From NCBI GenBank assembly GCA_030141605.1, contig JAQGDQ010000964.1, positions 1 to 62,500 of the forward strand: DNA of 62,500 nucleotides, written 5' to 3'. The notes beneath the pieces are model-generated. The model saw nothing but the letters and a program-made list of their open reading frames with translations, made no database searches and was not told the origin of the DNA. Shown piece after piece: positions 27,958 to 40,300 of the stretch; within the stretch, counting starts at the first letter, position 1, and each line of letters starts with the position of its first letter. Source of the DNA: Tubiluchus corallicola. Lineage: Eukaryota > Priapulida > Priapulimorpha > Priapulimorphida > Tubiluchidae. A program made the position numbers and the translations under genes.

Positions 27958-28170
27958 ACGAATTCAGGTAAAAAATCACAGACAAAAAGGTCACAGAAGA
28001 AAACGAACAATGAAAACAAATCAGCCTAACCCAATCCCTCATCCTAATCCTAAGTCTGACTTTAACCCTAACCCTAACCACTGACTTAACCGTAATTATA
28101 GCCAAAATTGATTGTAATTTATTCTTCCTGAGTTTTTTTGCAAGCCAAAATCGTGACTTTTTCCTGTGAC
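27958..28170. repeat. Interstitial telomere-like tract 2 with GTCAC/GTGAC flanks
   Basis: CCTAACCC, CCTAATCC and AACCCTAACCCTAACC units (28020-28080). AAAAATCACAGACAAAAAGG lies on the left and GTGACTTTTTCCTGTGAC on the right, so the flanks match those of the tract at 16.8 kb in inverted orientation. Confidence 0.8.
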
Positions 28171-28640
28171 AAATTTATCTCTGAGCTATTGCCTCGATTC
28201 GTTCAGAACATACTGTACGCTTACAATTTTTAATGTTTTGTGTTGCTCTTTAATAAATTTGTAAACATACTCATGTTATGAGTTAGCACGCCTGGTTTTG
28301 TTGATCATGAACATTAATGCTGTAATTAATGTATGTATAATAATGAGTATTAAAAATCGTATTGTATCTACGGTGTTTCATTTGGCGTGTTTTAACAGGA
28401 ATTTCTTCAACAGATCTACAGGTTCGTCCAGAAAAAGTCCTCAAATGAACTCGTGCATACAAATCTATAGTCGGTTTTAACCACTTATAGTTGGTTTTAA
28501 CAAAAAAAAATCAGCACAAGTGCTAGTCTTCACCGACAATAAAATACATTAAAATACAGATAACAAAACTAATATACAAAAATAATAAAAATAAAAATGA
28601 ATGATATAGTAAATGAAATGATGAAACGGAAGTACAGTTA
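28171..28640. other. Intergenic, no gene seen
   Basis: AT-rich; no coding or RNA feature that I can support. Confidence 0.45.
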
Positions 28641-28745
28641 TTTTGAAATCTACATTGAAGTTGAGGTGCAGGCTAAACAATGAAAAACATAATCTTGAGA
28701 AAAGCGCTGTTAAAGTCAGCCATTGTTCTTTGTCGCACACACAGC
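28640..28745 (-). repeat. Dispersed repeat, inverted partner at 56.6 kb
   Basis: About 100 bp (CATTGAAGTTGAGGTGCAGG ... AAAGTCAGCCATTGTT) that recurs in reverse complement at 56600-56705. Confidence 0.75.
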
Positions 28746-28864
28746 ACACATAGCCACACAAGCCAATCTGCTTTATCTGTTTAAAGTGCCATTTTATAGT
28801 GTTATTTCAGATTGATTTTCTCATTGTATGTTTATTTGGTCCCTAGATATCTTGTTACAAATTT

Positions 28865-29000
28865 AATTAAAAGGGTGACTGATTTGCTAACCTCTAGGGT
28901 TTTTTCGCCACCCTTTTTCTATTGCTAACAATTTATTTTTGCTATGTAATTGTTTTTGCGTGTATTACAAGAGATAAATAAAATTATCAATCTATCTGTT
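28865..29000 (+). mobile_element. Retroelement 3' end with terminal hairpin (type 3)
   Basis: Hairpin arms AAAAGGGTG and CACCCTTTT (28868-28917) are followed about 60 bp later by GATAAATAAAATTATCAATC. The layout is like the elements at 29480 and 38456 but with a different stem sequence. Confidence 0.5.
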
Positions 29001-29129
29001 GTGTTTCTGTAAAGCATGTAGCAACCGTACAAATATTGGTTACGGATTTTGCGAGAAAATATTGAAGTTATGGTTAAATCCAGTAGATGGCTCTTCCTTA
29101 TAAAAATCTGGGCTTAGAAACCGTTTTAC

Positions 29130-29605
29130 ATTATTATGATATATTATGACTCCATTATGCTTTCGCTTGCTTAAGTCTAAGAATTATGCTTGTGTTATAA
29201 AGTAAATTTCAGTTGCCATTGTTATTATGTTTCCGTTGTCAGATTTTTATTTCAGTTCTTGTTTCAGTTTTTATTTCAGTTCAGTTTTATTTCAGTCATT
29301 TTCAGTTTGATTTTTTTTATTATGCACCTATTACATGTATTACTGTGTATGAATTGTACTAACACGTTATAAGCATATCAATTTATTTAATGTCATTCGT
29401 AACAATTAAATTTTTATTATAAGCAGTACTAACACTAATACACTGTAGCATAGCGCCTATAAAATGTTCACCACTAACCAAAGGGCAGCTGACTAGATGA
29501 CCAATTGGTCTTTCGCTGCCCTTTCTTCACATTTTTGTTTCCAAATTAATTGTATTATAACTGTGCGTGTGTTACAAGATAAATAAAAATATTATTATTA
29601 TTATT
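29130..29605 (+). mobile_element. LINE-like retroelement 3' end, copy 1
   Basis: About 470 bp shared with 61650-62040 (opposite strand). It ends in a hairpin (AAAGGGCAGC at 29480, GCTGCCCTTT to 29524, with inner palindrome GACCAATTGGTC), then AGATAAATAAA and an (ATT)n tail. A 3' stem-loop plus a microsatellite tail is typical of non-LTR elements mobilised by 3'-end recognition. No reverse transcriptase frame is attached. Confidence 0.75.
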
Positions 29606-29829
29606 GGTAACAGAAAAAACCCGAAGCAAAATGACTGCTTTAACGAGCTATTGTCGAAGTTTGAAAATGGGAATTTTTACCATTGGCAGTGCTAGTTTCT
29701 AGTCAGAGAAGTGAGTACAGAATGATTAAATTTTTAGCATTTTTGAACATTTTCTTGATAACTTGACGCTACAATATTAAAAGTGCAATACATTTATTTG
29801 GTATTTGTTTTTATAAAAAATATAAAAAA

Positions 29830-30110
29830 TTACATTTGACCAAATTCTTGGCGCACTCTACTTTGAAGCATCAGGCCTCTGTGCAATACATTTATATCTG
29901 CTTCCTGCATTGTAGTTAAGCCCCACATTTCACTGTTGTACATGGAGATACTAGTTAGGTAGATACTGAAGAGTCGGTGGTTTGCTTTGAGGGATAGTTT
30001 CTTGTTGATTAGAATTGATTTAGTTTGTATGAAACCGTACATTGCCAAGTGTGCCCGATTTTCCATATCATCTTCTGTGTTAAGGATAGATCTCCATCCC
30101 GTGATATGTT
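29830..30110 (-). mobile_element. Non-LTR retrotransposon coding relic (post-RT region)
   Basis: Minus-strand open frame reading HITGWRSILNTEDDMENR and on to MYNSEMWGLTTMQEADINVL. It resembles the segment after the reverse transcriptase core of LINEs, where a KxxLF...LYGxExW pattern is usual. It is only about 90 codons and has no catalytic core, so it is a dead fragment. Confidence 0.65.
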
Positions 30111-30235
30111 TTTGTAGTGTTAACTTTGCAATTTCTTTTCTCTAGTGATTTAGTCATTCTTTTTTCACGACATCTGTGCAGAATTTTGACATACTTATCT
30201 AATAATTGCTTTACCAATCGTGATATTTCTCATTG

Positions 30236-30296
30236 GTTAAGCTGACTAGAGTACCTATATGTTGTTTAATATATAGGTACTCTAAAGCTGACTATT
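30236..30296. repeat. Perfect hairpin, 13-bp stem
   Basis: AGAGTACCTATAT and ATATAGGTACTCT around a GTTGTTTAAT loop, with AGCTGACT-like sequence on both outer sides. It may be a solo fold-back insertion. Confidence 0.6.
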
Positions 30297-30299
30297 CTG

Positions 30300-32230
30300 T
30301 AGTGCCATCTGTCGGTAAAGAGAGAAATTTTTTGCAATATAAATGACAATTTAACAGAGAACGTAGTTAGGATATTATTATTATTATTATTATAAACATT
30401 ATCAAGAATTTTTTTTATAAAAAACTTTGAAACTGATTAAATCACCTTCTCAACAGACCAAGATTTCTTAACTTTCAATTAGAGAATCATTCCTTCCCAC
30501 TAAATTTTTCTGATTGTAGCACAACTTGCTTAATCACTATGTTGGGAGCTAGTAGATTTTTATGGTGGGGCTGCAACTGTTTACCTCCCAACTCATCCAC
30601 AAATCTGACCAACTTGTTGCATCAAAACAAAAGGGTTGGGCAACATACATGGGCGGTTGTTGTTGTTGTTGTCCTGCAATTTCCCCGAGGGCAACAAGGC
30701 GTATGAACAAGAAAATCAACTTCACAGGTCTAAAAAATTAATGTCTTTTTTTAGAGAAAAGTTGCAATGTAGGAGGACTCACTTGAAAAACCAGTGGGTC
30801 TCAGGCTTGATGTTACGTTTTATGGGGGTCTACTTGGGCAATATGGTTTTCCACGTTGACAGTGACATACATAGCTTTCAAGCATTCCAACAATAAAATC
30901 TCATATGAAATGGAGGAAACATCATGATTACTTTTATTTACTTACTAGTTTGTTTAGATAAATCAGAACATCGTATTATCACAACTTTCAATAACGGTTA
31001 AGGTCAGTTTCTGGTCTTAACATGTAGGTGGCAGCACCTATGTGAATTTACTTGTAAAGTTGTAGATTATTTGGAGCATCACTAACACGCTTACAGAAGC
31101 CTCAGTAAACGTTTTCAATTATTTATAGTGTCTCTACCTGATTTGCTGTAAATGAGTATGGTGTTCCAAGAATGTTATTAAGTTGTTATAGCCGCACAAT
31201 GTGAGTAATATTTATTTTGTTTTGTCATAATAATTCTAATCTAATTATTAGATATTTGCACATTTATAAGCAGTGAAAGCAACCGAGTTTATTGTTTTCG
31301 TTATTTTTTTATTCAGAAATAAGGATTTCTGAGAAAACCATATGCTATGAGGGAAGTTATTTCCATGTTCCCATCACAATAACTGTTTACCAAAGGGCGG
31401 TTAACAATAACAAAAATGACAAAGTAATAAGAAAACAAAATGTCTACTTGTCAGTTAACCTTTCCCCTGAGAGGACAAGGACATGGACATGTGAGAGGAG
31501 TCCGCTGACATAGCTCGCTCTAGAGTCAGTTCACAGCAAAACATCAACAACTTCAGTCTATGACCATAATAATCAAAGGTGATGACGTCGACTGCAGCAC
31601 CAAATAAACATGAATTAAGGAATGGCTCACAAATCTTCCTGGTTGACTCAAGATATGTTCCCAATGTCTGGATACTGGTGGCTAGTCACACCTCTCTGTG
31701 CAGTTTAGAATTAGGCACATCGTAGAGAGTTCCAACATATCACCAGTGAGAATAAAGCTCCATCCACAACATCAAAATTGAAGTAGTTTGGTAACATCAC
31801 TGATAGTCTCTTTATGTTAGATCAGTCAAACAGCCGATGTGCACAAGTTAGTGTGATTCAGAGACTCTTATAACCAAGTTTAGGATTTTTAACCATTTTT
31901 TGTAAAATAAAGTTGAAGTTTCAAAGTTAAAACATTTTAGCTGCTTTATGATTCAGCGGTTCCACTGTACTGTCCTGGATATCTGTGTCATGCGCTTTCC
32001 ACGATCATGTTATGCATGGATAGGTTATAGCATATTATGAAACGAGGGATGATACACAGACTATACTCTAGTTTAGCTATGTGTAAAAACCTTACAAAGT
32101 GGATACGCCTATAGGAAAATTACATACAAGGAAAGAGAAATTACAGTACTTCTATGTTTAAGAATAAAGTTTTTTCATTTGAAACAAGTTGAAGAATCAA
32201 ATGAACGCACGAAAGCAATATGAAATTAGA
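30300..32230. other. Intergenic, no gene seen
   Basis: Several open frames of 60-90 codons occur on both strands (for example 30636-30896 and 31455-31664) but none has a recognisable domain, signal peptide or splice context. Confidence 0.45.
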
Positions 32231-32234
32231 AAGT

Positions 32235-32335
32235 CGGAAAAAGTTCACTCCACTGGGATTCGAACCCAGGCCTTCGAACTGCTTTTGCCTTTAACTGTAA
32301 CCGAGCAATTATGCACGAGAGCTATTCTCGGTTTA
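32235..32335 (-). mobile_element. tRNA-derived SINE relic
   Basis: On the minus strand, TGGGTTCGAATCCCA forms a full T-arm with the RNA polymerase III B box (GGTTCGAATCC, 32256-32266). It is preceded by an A-box-like TAGCTCTCGTGCA and followed by GTGGAGTGAACTTTTTCC. I could not fold acceptor and D stems of a functional tRNA, so I call it a SINE head rather than a tRNA gene. Confidence 0.6.
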
Positions 32336-33055
32336 AATCATCTCTGGATGTATGTGACAAACTGACTAACCAAACTACAGTTTGCTAGCCCTAATGTTAT
32401 GTATTATACTGATATGATTCTGGTTTTTTTTCAAAATACGATTTTATAGGAACACCCAAAATTTTGTTGATATAATAATTATACAGTTATTTTAAAAATA
32501 AACATATTTCTTCATATTATAAAGCTTAAGGTAAAAAGAATAAAAAACTGACTTGCACTAAATTGCACTGATTTGTACATGCACTAAAAATTACAAAATA
32601 TATATGAAACTAACGAAAAAGCATCTCGGAAAATTTTTAGATAGACAAAATGTATTATACTCTATAAAGCTAATTTACAATTGCTTAAAATACTGAACAC
32701 TGACTAATTTCTACAGCTAAATCTTTTTGGTCTCCTATTTATAATAGTGGTAGTGATAGTAGTAGTGGTAGTGGTAGCGGCAGTGGCAACAGCAGCAGCA
32801 GTAGTAGTTTACTGACCTACAGCATACAGCAACTACATACCTTCCACTATGATCACAGATAATTAGGAAACATTTCAATTTTGCTGCATTCTTTACATTG
32901 TGGGTTATAATTGAACTTATTTTATTAGCAAAAAAATATATTCTACAATCAATAAAAGAATCGCCCTAAATGGAAAATTATCAAACAAATAACCAAGCCT
33001 ATCTATAATTCACTATTATCGGTTAAATTAGTATTACATCACAGACTATGGCTAC

Positions 33056-33395
33056 CAGGACCTATTTCAGCCTAAAAGAGGCCCGGGGAAGTGGGGCCCC
33101 CTGGGGGAAAATTTTCGTACTGCAAGAATGCTGGGGAAACATTTTTGAAGAGAAAATATGGAGTTATACAGTTGTTAAAGGAAAGAACAATTGAAAGAAA
33201 AACTGCTTTATTCCCAAGACCAGTCCTTAATACTTGTCAATACTGCGCGTGTGCGACAAGAGAGAGGAGGCAGTATGTTCGAATAAAGCAAAAAAATGTT
33301 TATGTTTTATGTTACCTTGGCGCGAGGCACCCTGGAGGGTGAGGCCCCGGGGAAGTATCTCCACTTCTCCCCCTCCCCCCCTGAAATAGGCCCTG
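33056..33395. mobile_element. hAT-like MITE, family C
   Basis: 340 bp with termini CAGGACCTATTTCAG and CTGAAATAGGCCCTG, and an 8-bp target duplication ATGGCTAC / ATGACTAC (7 of 8). The subterminal sequence is G/C-rich (GGCCCGGGGAAGTGG mirrored by CCACTTCTCC). The open frame inside is not a transposase. Confidence 0.85.
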
Positions 33396-35500
33396 ATGAC
33401 TACAACCTATCTGAAATGCTCTAAAATTTTAAAACAAATAACAAAGCAGTTTTCATTGCCGAATAAATGCTTGTGAAACTCTTTGCTGCATACAGTAGTT
33501 ACAAGACCGGCTCTACCAGAAAGCTGCTCATGCTTGTGTCACCAAATTCTACATGTAATTCTGTAATTTTACATTTCGTCATAAATAATAATGTAGCAGC
33601 CTGTATGTGTAATTGTTTTGGTGCATAACACTTTAATATAATCCTCCTTTGTTCTTAGCTTATATTGTTTCCTTAGAGCAGCACAGCTAAGTAAGTTTTA
33701 ATAGATAATTCAGTTAACAGAAAGTTTCTTGCAATAGCATTTGTATAATTAATGCAAAATTAGAAGAAATTGAAGCTTTGTTGAGTCTAAAACAGGATAC
33801 AAAGGGTTAACAGGATTTAGGTGCAATCTAGAATTCCAGAGTTTTTTTTCACAGAAAACTTCACGAAGTCAAACTGGTACATACAACACAATTATGTTTG
33901 TTTATCAATTAAGCATCTATGCAGTAGCTTCTCAATAATCTTAGAAAGTATTGGCACAATTGATTCATTGGTAGTTAAAAAATAAGTTACATATTTAAAA
34001 TAAAATGAAATTAGTTATATATTATAGGTAAAAATCAATGATTTTTTTTATCAATCAATATAATCATTTTACTATTGCTATTAATGCAAAACTTTTATTC
34101 CTCTTGATGAGGGTTGGCTTGGCTAATTAAATTTATTAATGATTTGTGTTTTACTTTAAATAATTTATTGTATGCTTTCCCAAGCACCACACAATATTGT
34201 CATTACAATTATGATCACAACCTTGTGAGTATCTTAACGAACAATATATTCAGAAAATATAGTATCGTTACCACTTTGGAACATAACAATGTGCGCCAGT
34301 TAATAGAAAAGGCTTTTCACAATGTCTTAACTTAACTAAAATGTTTTATTGAACAAGAAACACGATAAAGTGTCCGAAGACAATTAAGAGATGAAGTTTC
34401 ACCAGCAAAAACTACGGAGCTCACAGCAATAAGGGAAATCAAATATGCGTCTAATTTCGCACACACCTTAATGCCAATTACATTGGCGATGGGATATTTT
34501 TTTTCAATATGAGTTCCATGTGCTTATAGTAGACAACTTAACTGCAGGAACTGAATTATTGTTGTACACGTAGCTTCGAAACAAATAGTATAAATAAAGA
34601 TTACACTCTACATACTTTAACGTTTTCAGTGTTTCAACAATTTTGCATAAAAACTAAGTTCAGCAATTCTTCTGGAGTATTTCATTAGGATCTGTTGTAT
34701 AGTTCTCTTATTGTTTGCAAATTTTTAGCTGTTTTTCTCTACAGTTTTGTTTCTGTAATGTACAGCCTGCATAAATTAGTTGAAGTAGTGAATTTTAATA
34801 ATCCAGTTTCACCATAAGAAGTTATCGTGAAACCTGTCTTGTATTCACTAATGTAAAACAAATCACATGTAGATGTTGTTATCATTAACAAATATTTATT
34901 TATCACCAAACAATTACATCAACTATAATATTCATTACAATAATTTAAGCTTACACAAGTCACAGTTAGTGAAATTTACAAACATAATAATACATAACAA
35001 GAATGATATAGAAACGTATTATAATATGTATTTATTTTTAACGTATTTACACAATAAATATTAATAATAAGAATTATTAATAATAAATTAATATAGCACC
35101 ACATAATTACGTTTTCTCTACTTTTTACTAAATTATTTTCATTGCTCAAACAAACAGTTTAGACAATAATAAAAACTAGAAATACAATTTGACATCTTTA
35201 ACTTTAATTTTAGCTATCTTTTACTACAAGTTAATTTAGTCGGGCACACTACACTATAATGTGAAATTATGGCAAGTTCCCCCCTATTCCGTGCTGAGGG
35301 ATATAGCTAAGCGGTCACAGTGTCTCTTAATGATCAAACTTATAGCAATACCAAGCCTGGTCACTAAATGGATGAATGTCTGCATGGAAAACTAAGCTCC
35401 ACGTTATTTAAATAGTTACCCTAGACATTTACTTGTTAAGAGAATATATGAGGCTGATTAAGACACTTCAATCATTTCAGTGCCTCACAATCATGCTACT
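33396..35500. other. Intergenic, no gene seen
   Basis: Very AT-rich. The open frames here are Asn/Tyr/Ile-rich and short and have no supporting features. Confidence 0.5.
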
Positions 35501-35575
35501 AGAATAGCTCTGAGGTAGCAAATGGCAGGTTGCGGGTTCAATTCCCCCGAGTAATAACAAATACTTGAAACATGA
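35500..35575 (+). mobile_element. Possible tRNA-like/SINE relic
   Basis: TAGCTCTGAGG resembles an A box and GGGTTCAATTCCC a B box with its T-stem, but they are only about 30 bp apart, too close for an intact tRNA. Confidence 0.3.
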
Positions 35576-36245
35576 TAAATTTCTTTTTTTGTAATCAGTT
35601 TTCTGCAATGCAAATAAACTTTCCAAGTATTGATGATTCAAAACATCATAAACCAGTTTCTTTAGTAAAATTTACCTAGACAAATCGTGCTTAAAAGTCA
35701 AGAAAAAGACAGTAAAAATCAAGTTTCAGAAAACAAGCATTAAAAAGTTATATCACCTAAGTATAATCTTACATGAACAAAGTACTCACGTTTTCATCTT
35801 TACTCCAATTTTTGTAAAATATTTCAACCACTGCAGAAAATGTTGGTACAGACATGTTGTATTTAGTCCGCCAATAGAAAAGCCAGCATGTGACTGACCA
35901 CGTGACATGACATCACACGTACTACCCTCATATAGGCTCTTGTTTACAAACATTGGTAATGTTAACTTTTTAGCCGGTTGTAACATAGGCAAAACTTTTT
36001 GCATCACAAACCACTTTAAAGACCACTTTTCGTGTCCTTTATAGCAACTTGTGCATCAAATTTTTCTGTCTTCATCAAAAACTTCCAACAGTATTAAATA
36101 TTCAATGAAGGTGCTATCTATCACAGACGAAAACACAGAGTAACTGCTTAGTAACTTCATAAAAAATTTCAAAGTTAACTATTTTGTTAAACATAAAAAA
36201 CTGTTACAGATGAATTAATTGGGAGTGCAATAAAGCAACCTCAGA

Positions 36246-37324
36246 TCACAGCATGTCAAAATAATCATCAAAATCTACGTCAATATCGGAAGCTTGCACG
36301 CCATCTTGCCGCTTTTGTGTTCTCAACGACGGCAGGTAATTCTCGGCAATATAAGCAAATATATTGTACTCTGCGCTTTCGTACGTCTTAGTTTTCATAA
36401 CGGAGTGATACGCCGCGATGATAATGGCTTGAAAGAAGTGCATGACGTAAATCAAAGAGAAGCTGATGAACACGCAGAAGAAAATAGATCCCAGGTAACT
36501 CTGGGGTTCGGCAAGCATCTCCAGCTGCCCAACTCTAACAACGAGATTGAACAAGGTCATCATGGAGGCGAAGAAACCGTTAAAGTCTCTGTACTTGAAG
36601 CCGAACACGAGCATGCCGAATACGGCAAACGGTAACAAGTTTAACAAGAGCAGAATAAGGTAGTGACGAAGGGGCAACATCGACGTAGACAGACTGACAA
36701 AGTAACTGGACATCACACGGTTGAACATCATCATGCGAATAAGCTTTATCGCAATTATAAACACAAGAAACGCCAGGATGTATTTCAACGTAAAATCCCA
36801 AAAGGCGGCTTCGTAAAAGTTTAGAAACCGAGAATTCTTCTGCGCGGAGTATTTCTCTAGCAAGCGGTCAACGATGACCAGTCTTTTGATGAACAGAGCC
36901 ACGGCTGTGATGGACAAAATCAAGATACTGAGCTCGACGATGTTCTTAAAGCGAAAGAAGTAGGACAGCCGCTGTTTAAAAACTGCCTTCATCTCTCTGT
37001 AGGCGTAGAACAACATGAAAATGATAAACAAGATCTCGGCGCTCATGATAAACCACTCAACGACTTGCACGTAGCTGATGAGGTTGAGCGTGTAGATCGC
37101 ATAAGATGGGAATATCTTTCCCATTTGGCTGAACTCCAGTAGTAGTATGGCAATGCTGAAAAGATTCGTGTTGGAGTTGAATAAGGTAAATTCGATCATT
37201 ATCGCTCTTGTACGATCGTCTATCCAACGCGAGTCGATCAGCAAACCAGTGATGTCTTTGTTTACGACGATGTCCTCCGTAAACTCTCTCACGTAACCGC
37301 CGCCACTGTATAGCGCAAACTTGC
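36246..37324 (-). CDS. Polycystin terminal exon: TM6-TM11, pore and tail
   Basis: 358 codons plus TGA. Acceptor TTTATTTCAG precedes GKFALYSGGGYV. It holds WIDDRTRAIMIEFTLFN, six membrane spans, the pore-like stretch TLFNLVVRVGQLEML and a short tail ending DFDDYFDML. The filter region reads VGQ rather than the LGD of PKD2-type channels, fitting a polycystin-1-type subunit. No EF-hand, and no C-terminal coiled coil is evident. The genomic open frame starts at an ATG inside the intron, which is not the true start. Confidence 0.92.
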
Positions 37325-40300
37325 CTGAAATAAACAACGTGAAAGGTTTCTCCTCTTGCAAAAACCACATTCAACTATGATTAGGGAAAATTTAACAAAA
37401 GAGAATACGGTGCCTTTACTCAGTAAGACCAGCCACTGTTGTAGCGTGCTATCAAAATAAAAGACTTACAAAAAAATTATGTAGTGCAAAGTAGAAAGTA
37501 AGCTCCAAAATTATCATTTTAATTCACATTTATTTCTAAAATTTACAATACCCCACACACAAGAAATTAGTTTGCAAAGCGGATTAGGATTCAAGTTGAG
37601 ATTAAGGTTAGGGTTAGTGTTAGGGTTACGATTAGGGCCTGGTTAGGGTTAATGTTGGTGCTGGGTTAGATTTAAGGTTAAGGTTAGGGTTACGATTAGG
37701 GCCTGGTTAGGGTTAGGGTTACGATTAGGGCCTGGTTAGGGTTAATGTTGGTGCTGGGTTAGATTTAAGATTTAAGCATTAAATTAGGTGGAGAATCGTA
37801 AACTCTTTCCCAACATTTTATGCCTAAATTTGTTCTACAGCTGCAATCGCCCGAGAAAATTGATATAACATTGGCGGCTCATAGCTAAAATTAGTGGCTT
37901 CAGAAAATTTTGAGTCGTTGTTTTAATACTGTGTAAAAATGAAACAAACGTAGGAAAATTTATACATAAACTTGATAAAATCCTAAACGAAAAAACGTTT
38001 TGCTCACGAATAGCCTAAATTGCCGCAATTCAAAAATATGCCAGTACACGGTTTATAAGCAAGTGACAACTGACAACGAACTGTGTGAGTGACAATACTT
38101 TCTCTACCTAGCAGCAAGTGCTAACAGTGCAGCGTACACCATGTTATCTCAGACATGGCCGCATGCGCACAACAGCCAAACACACCACTGTGCTGGGCTG
38201 TGAAGCAAACAGTACTACTCTCATGCGCTTCGGTTCCATACAAGTATAAAGAAAGAACTAAAAATGACTTATTATATTGAATATTATCGCTAACATTGAG
38301 TGAAAATTGGGGTGCTGCAGTTCCACAGTACCTATACACGAGCTGCCACTGTTCGATAAAAAATTACACGTCCCTATTTTGAGTTTTAACGAAACTGTTA
38401 GTAAAATCACAAGTACAAATATCAGTAACGTACTATTACTATTCAATTTATATAAAAAGGATAGCTGACTAGATGACTTCTTGGACTAGCTATCCTTTCT
38501 CCCCTTCACTTGCACTAATAATTATTAGGCCATATTTATCTATATATAGCTTGGTACTCTTGTTATAGACAGTGGCGTCGTGCCATAGGGGCCCGCCCCC
38601 CCCAATTTTTTTTAGAAAATGTCAAAAATTTGAAGGGTGTCAGCGGCTCGTAATGAGACCGGTAAGCAAATTTATTTCCGACTTTTTGACACGCGGCCAG
38701 CGCTCCATAAATGCGAACAGTATGAGCATGAGTATGTGTTTACCTGAAAGTCAGGATGTAGTTAATTTGTTTGCATGTAATCTATTTAGGAGGCAGGCAG
38801 GAACAGTTAACAAAGCAGCTCGTTGAGTAGCATTAGCGTCTTTGCACAAAAGACTGTTAGTTAACAAAACGGCTCAGTTAGCACTCGAGCTTCGTTCAGC
38901 AGTGTGTTATAATAGAGAATAAGTGAAATAATAGAGCAAAAACAATGTTTAAACAGTCGGCCCCCCAATTTTTTTTGGTGCACGACGCCCCTGGTTATAG
39001 ACTGGATGTGATTATTCTATATTTCGCAGTATGAGGGAGAAAAATTAATTCTAATTCAATTCAACTTTATTATCATATTAGATTCAATTTTGCTCTGTAT
39101 GCATAGATGCTTATACAGGATACCAGAATAGGGGAGTGTTAGCAACTGGAGTGTTGACTGAAATGTCCATTCATCCGGTGGAAAAGTCGGATAGAGCTGA
39201 GAACGCCATCCGGCTTTATAGGAACTTATGTCTTCCGCTGACCAGCTGTAAGATCCAGCACATCTTCTGCCAAACGGCTGCAGTAAATGGTGTATTGAGC
39301 ACAAGCCTGTAAAAGCATTACAATACAAATACAAAAAAGAATCAATACAAAAAAGTTAGCATTGAAAAGAACAAGAAAAATAAGAAAAAGCAAACATAAA
39401 TGAAAAAAGACAAAGGAAAAAGTTAGATGGCAGCATGTTCATAATACAGTAAACTCCGCGTAACTCAAAATGGCATAACTCAAATTTTCGCCTAACACAA
39501 ATAAAATTATAGTCCTTGTAATCAAAAATGCACTTTATACTCCAGAAAAATAAAAAGTTTCGTGCAACTCAAAAGCTGTTCAACAGTGTTGTTTACGTGT
39601 CCTTTTATAACATAAAAAAATCGTGTTGCACTCATAATTTATTATTCTTTATGTAATTGTCATCAAATTTCGTCGTTTATGCAATAGAATGGTTGACTTT
39701 TGCCTTCTATTTAGCTCGCCGTCTGGAGGAGGGGTTTAGAGTTTCTATGCTGGGAAATGGTCAACATCGCCTAACTCAAAGTTTTTTTCCGGTTCGGTTG
39801 GATTTGAGTTATGCGGAGTTTACGGTACCGTCGATATTTGCAAAAGTTCAATTGCAACATATTTTTATGAAACACTTCCTAAAGGTAATAAAAAAGATCT
39901 ACCATACCGCAAAAATTACTTGCAAATGTATAATATGTTGGGACAAACGGAAGCACGCTTGGACCAAGTAAAATTAATGGCTAGGGGTATTAAAAACCAG
40001 ATAAATAAGCAATATGCAATATCTTTAAAACGTAACTGCTTGAAAAGTAATCAATCTAACAATACTTCAAAAGTATTGCCATACAAATAAATGCAATTTT
40101 CTATTGTACAATTAAATGTACACTGTTTGCCATGAAACAGACCATAGAATTTCTACAGTAAACTCCGCATAATTCAAATCCAAAAAGACCCCAGCATAGA
40201 AACTCTAAACCCCTCCTTCAGACGGCGAGCTAAATAGAAGGCACAACCTCAACCCTTCTGTTGCATAACCGACAAGATTTCACGACAATTACATAAAGAT

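Noticed and set aside
30636-30896. 86-codon plus-strand frame as a small gene
   Set aside because: No recognisable domain, signal peptide, splice context or conserved partner; open by chance as far as I can see.
32235-32335. Functional tRNA gene
   Set aside because: The T-arm is perfect, but I could not find matching acceptor and D stems.
37057-37374. Minus-strand open frames overlapping the polycystin terminal exon in other frames
   Set aside because: They are shadows; the polycystin frame matches family motifs and joins exon h in phase.
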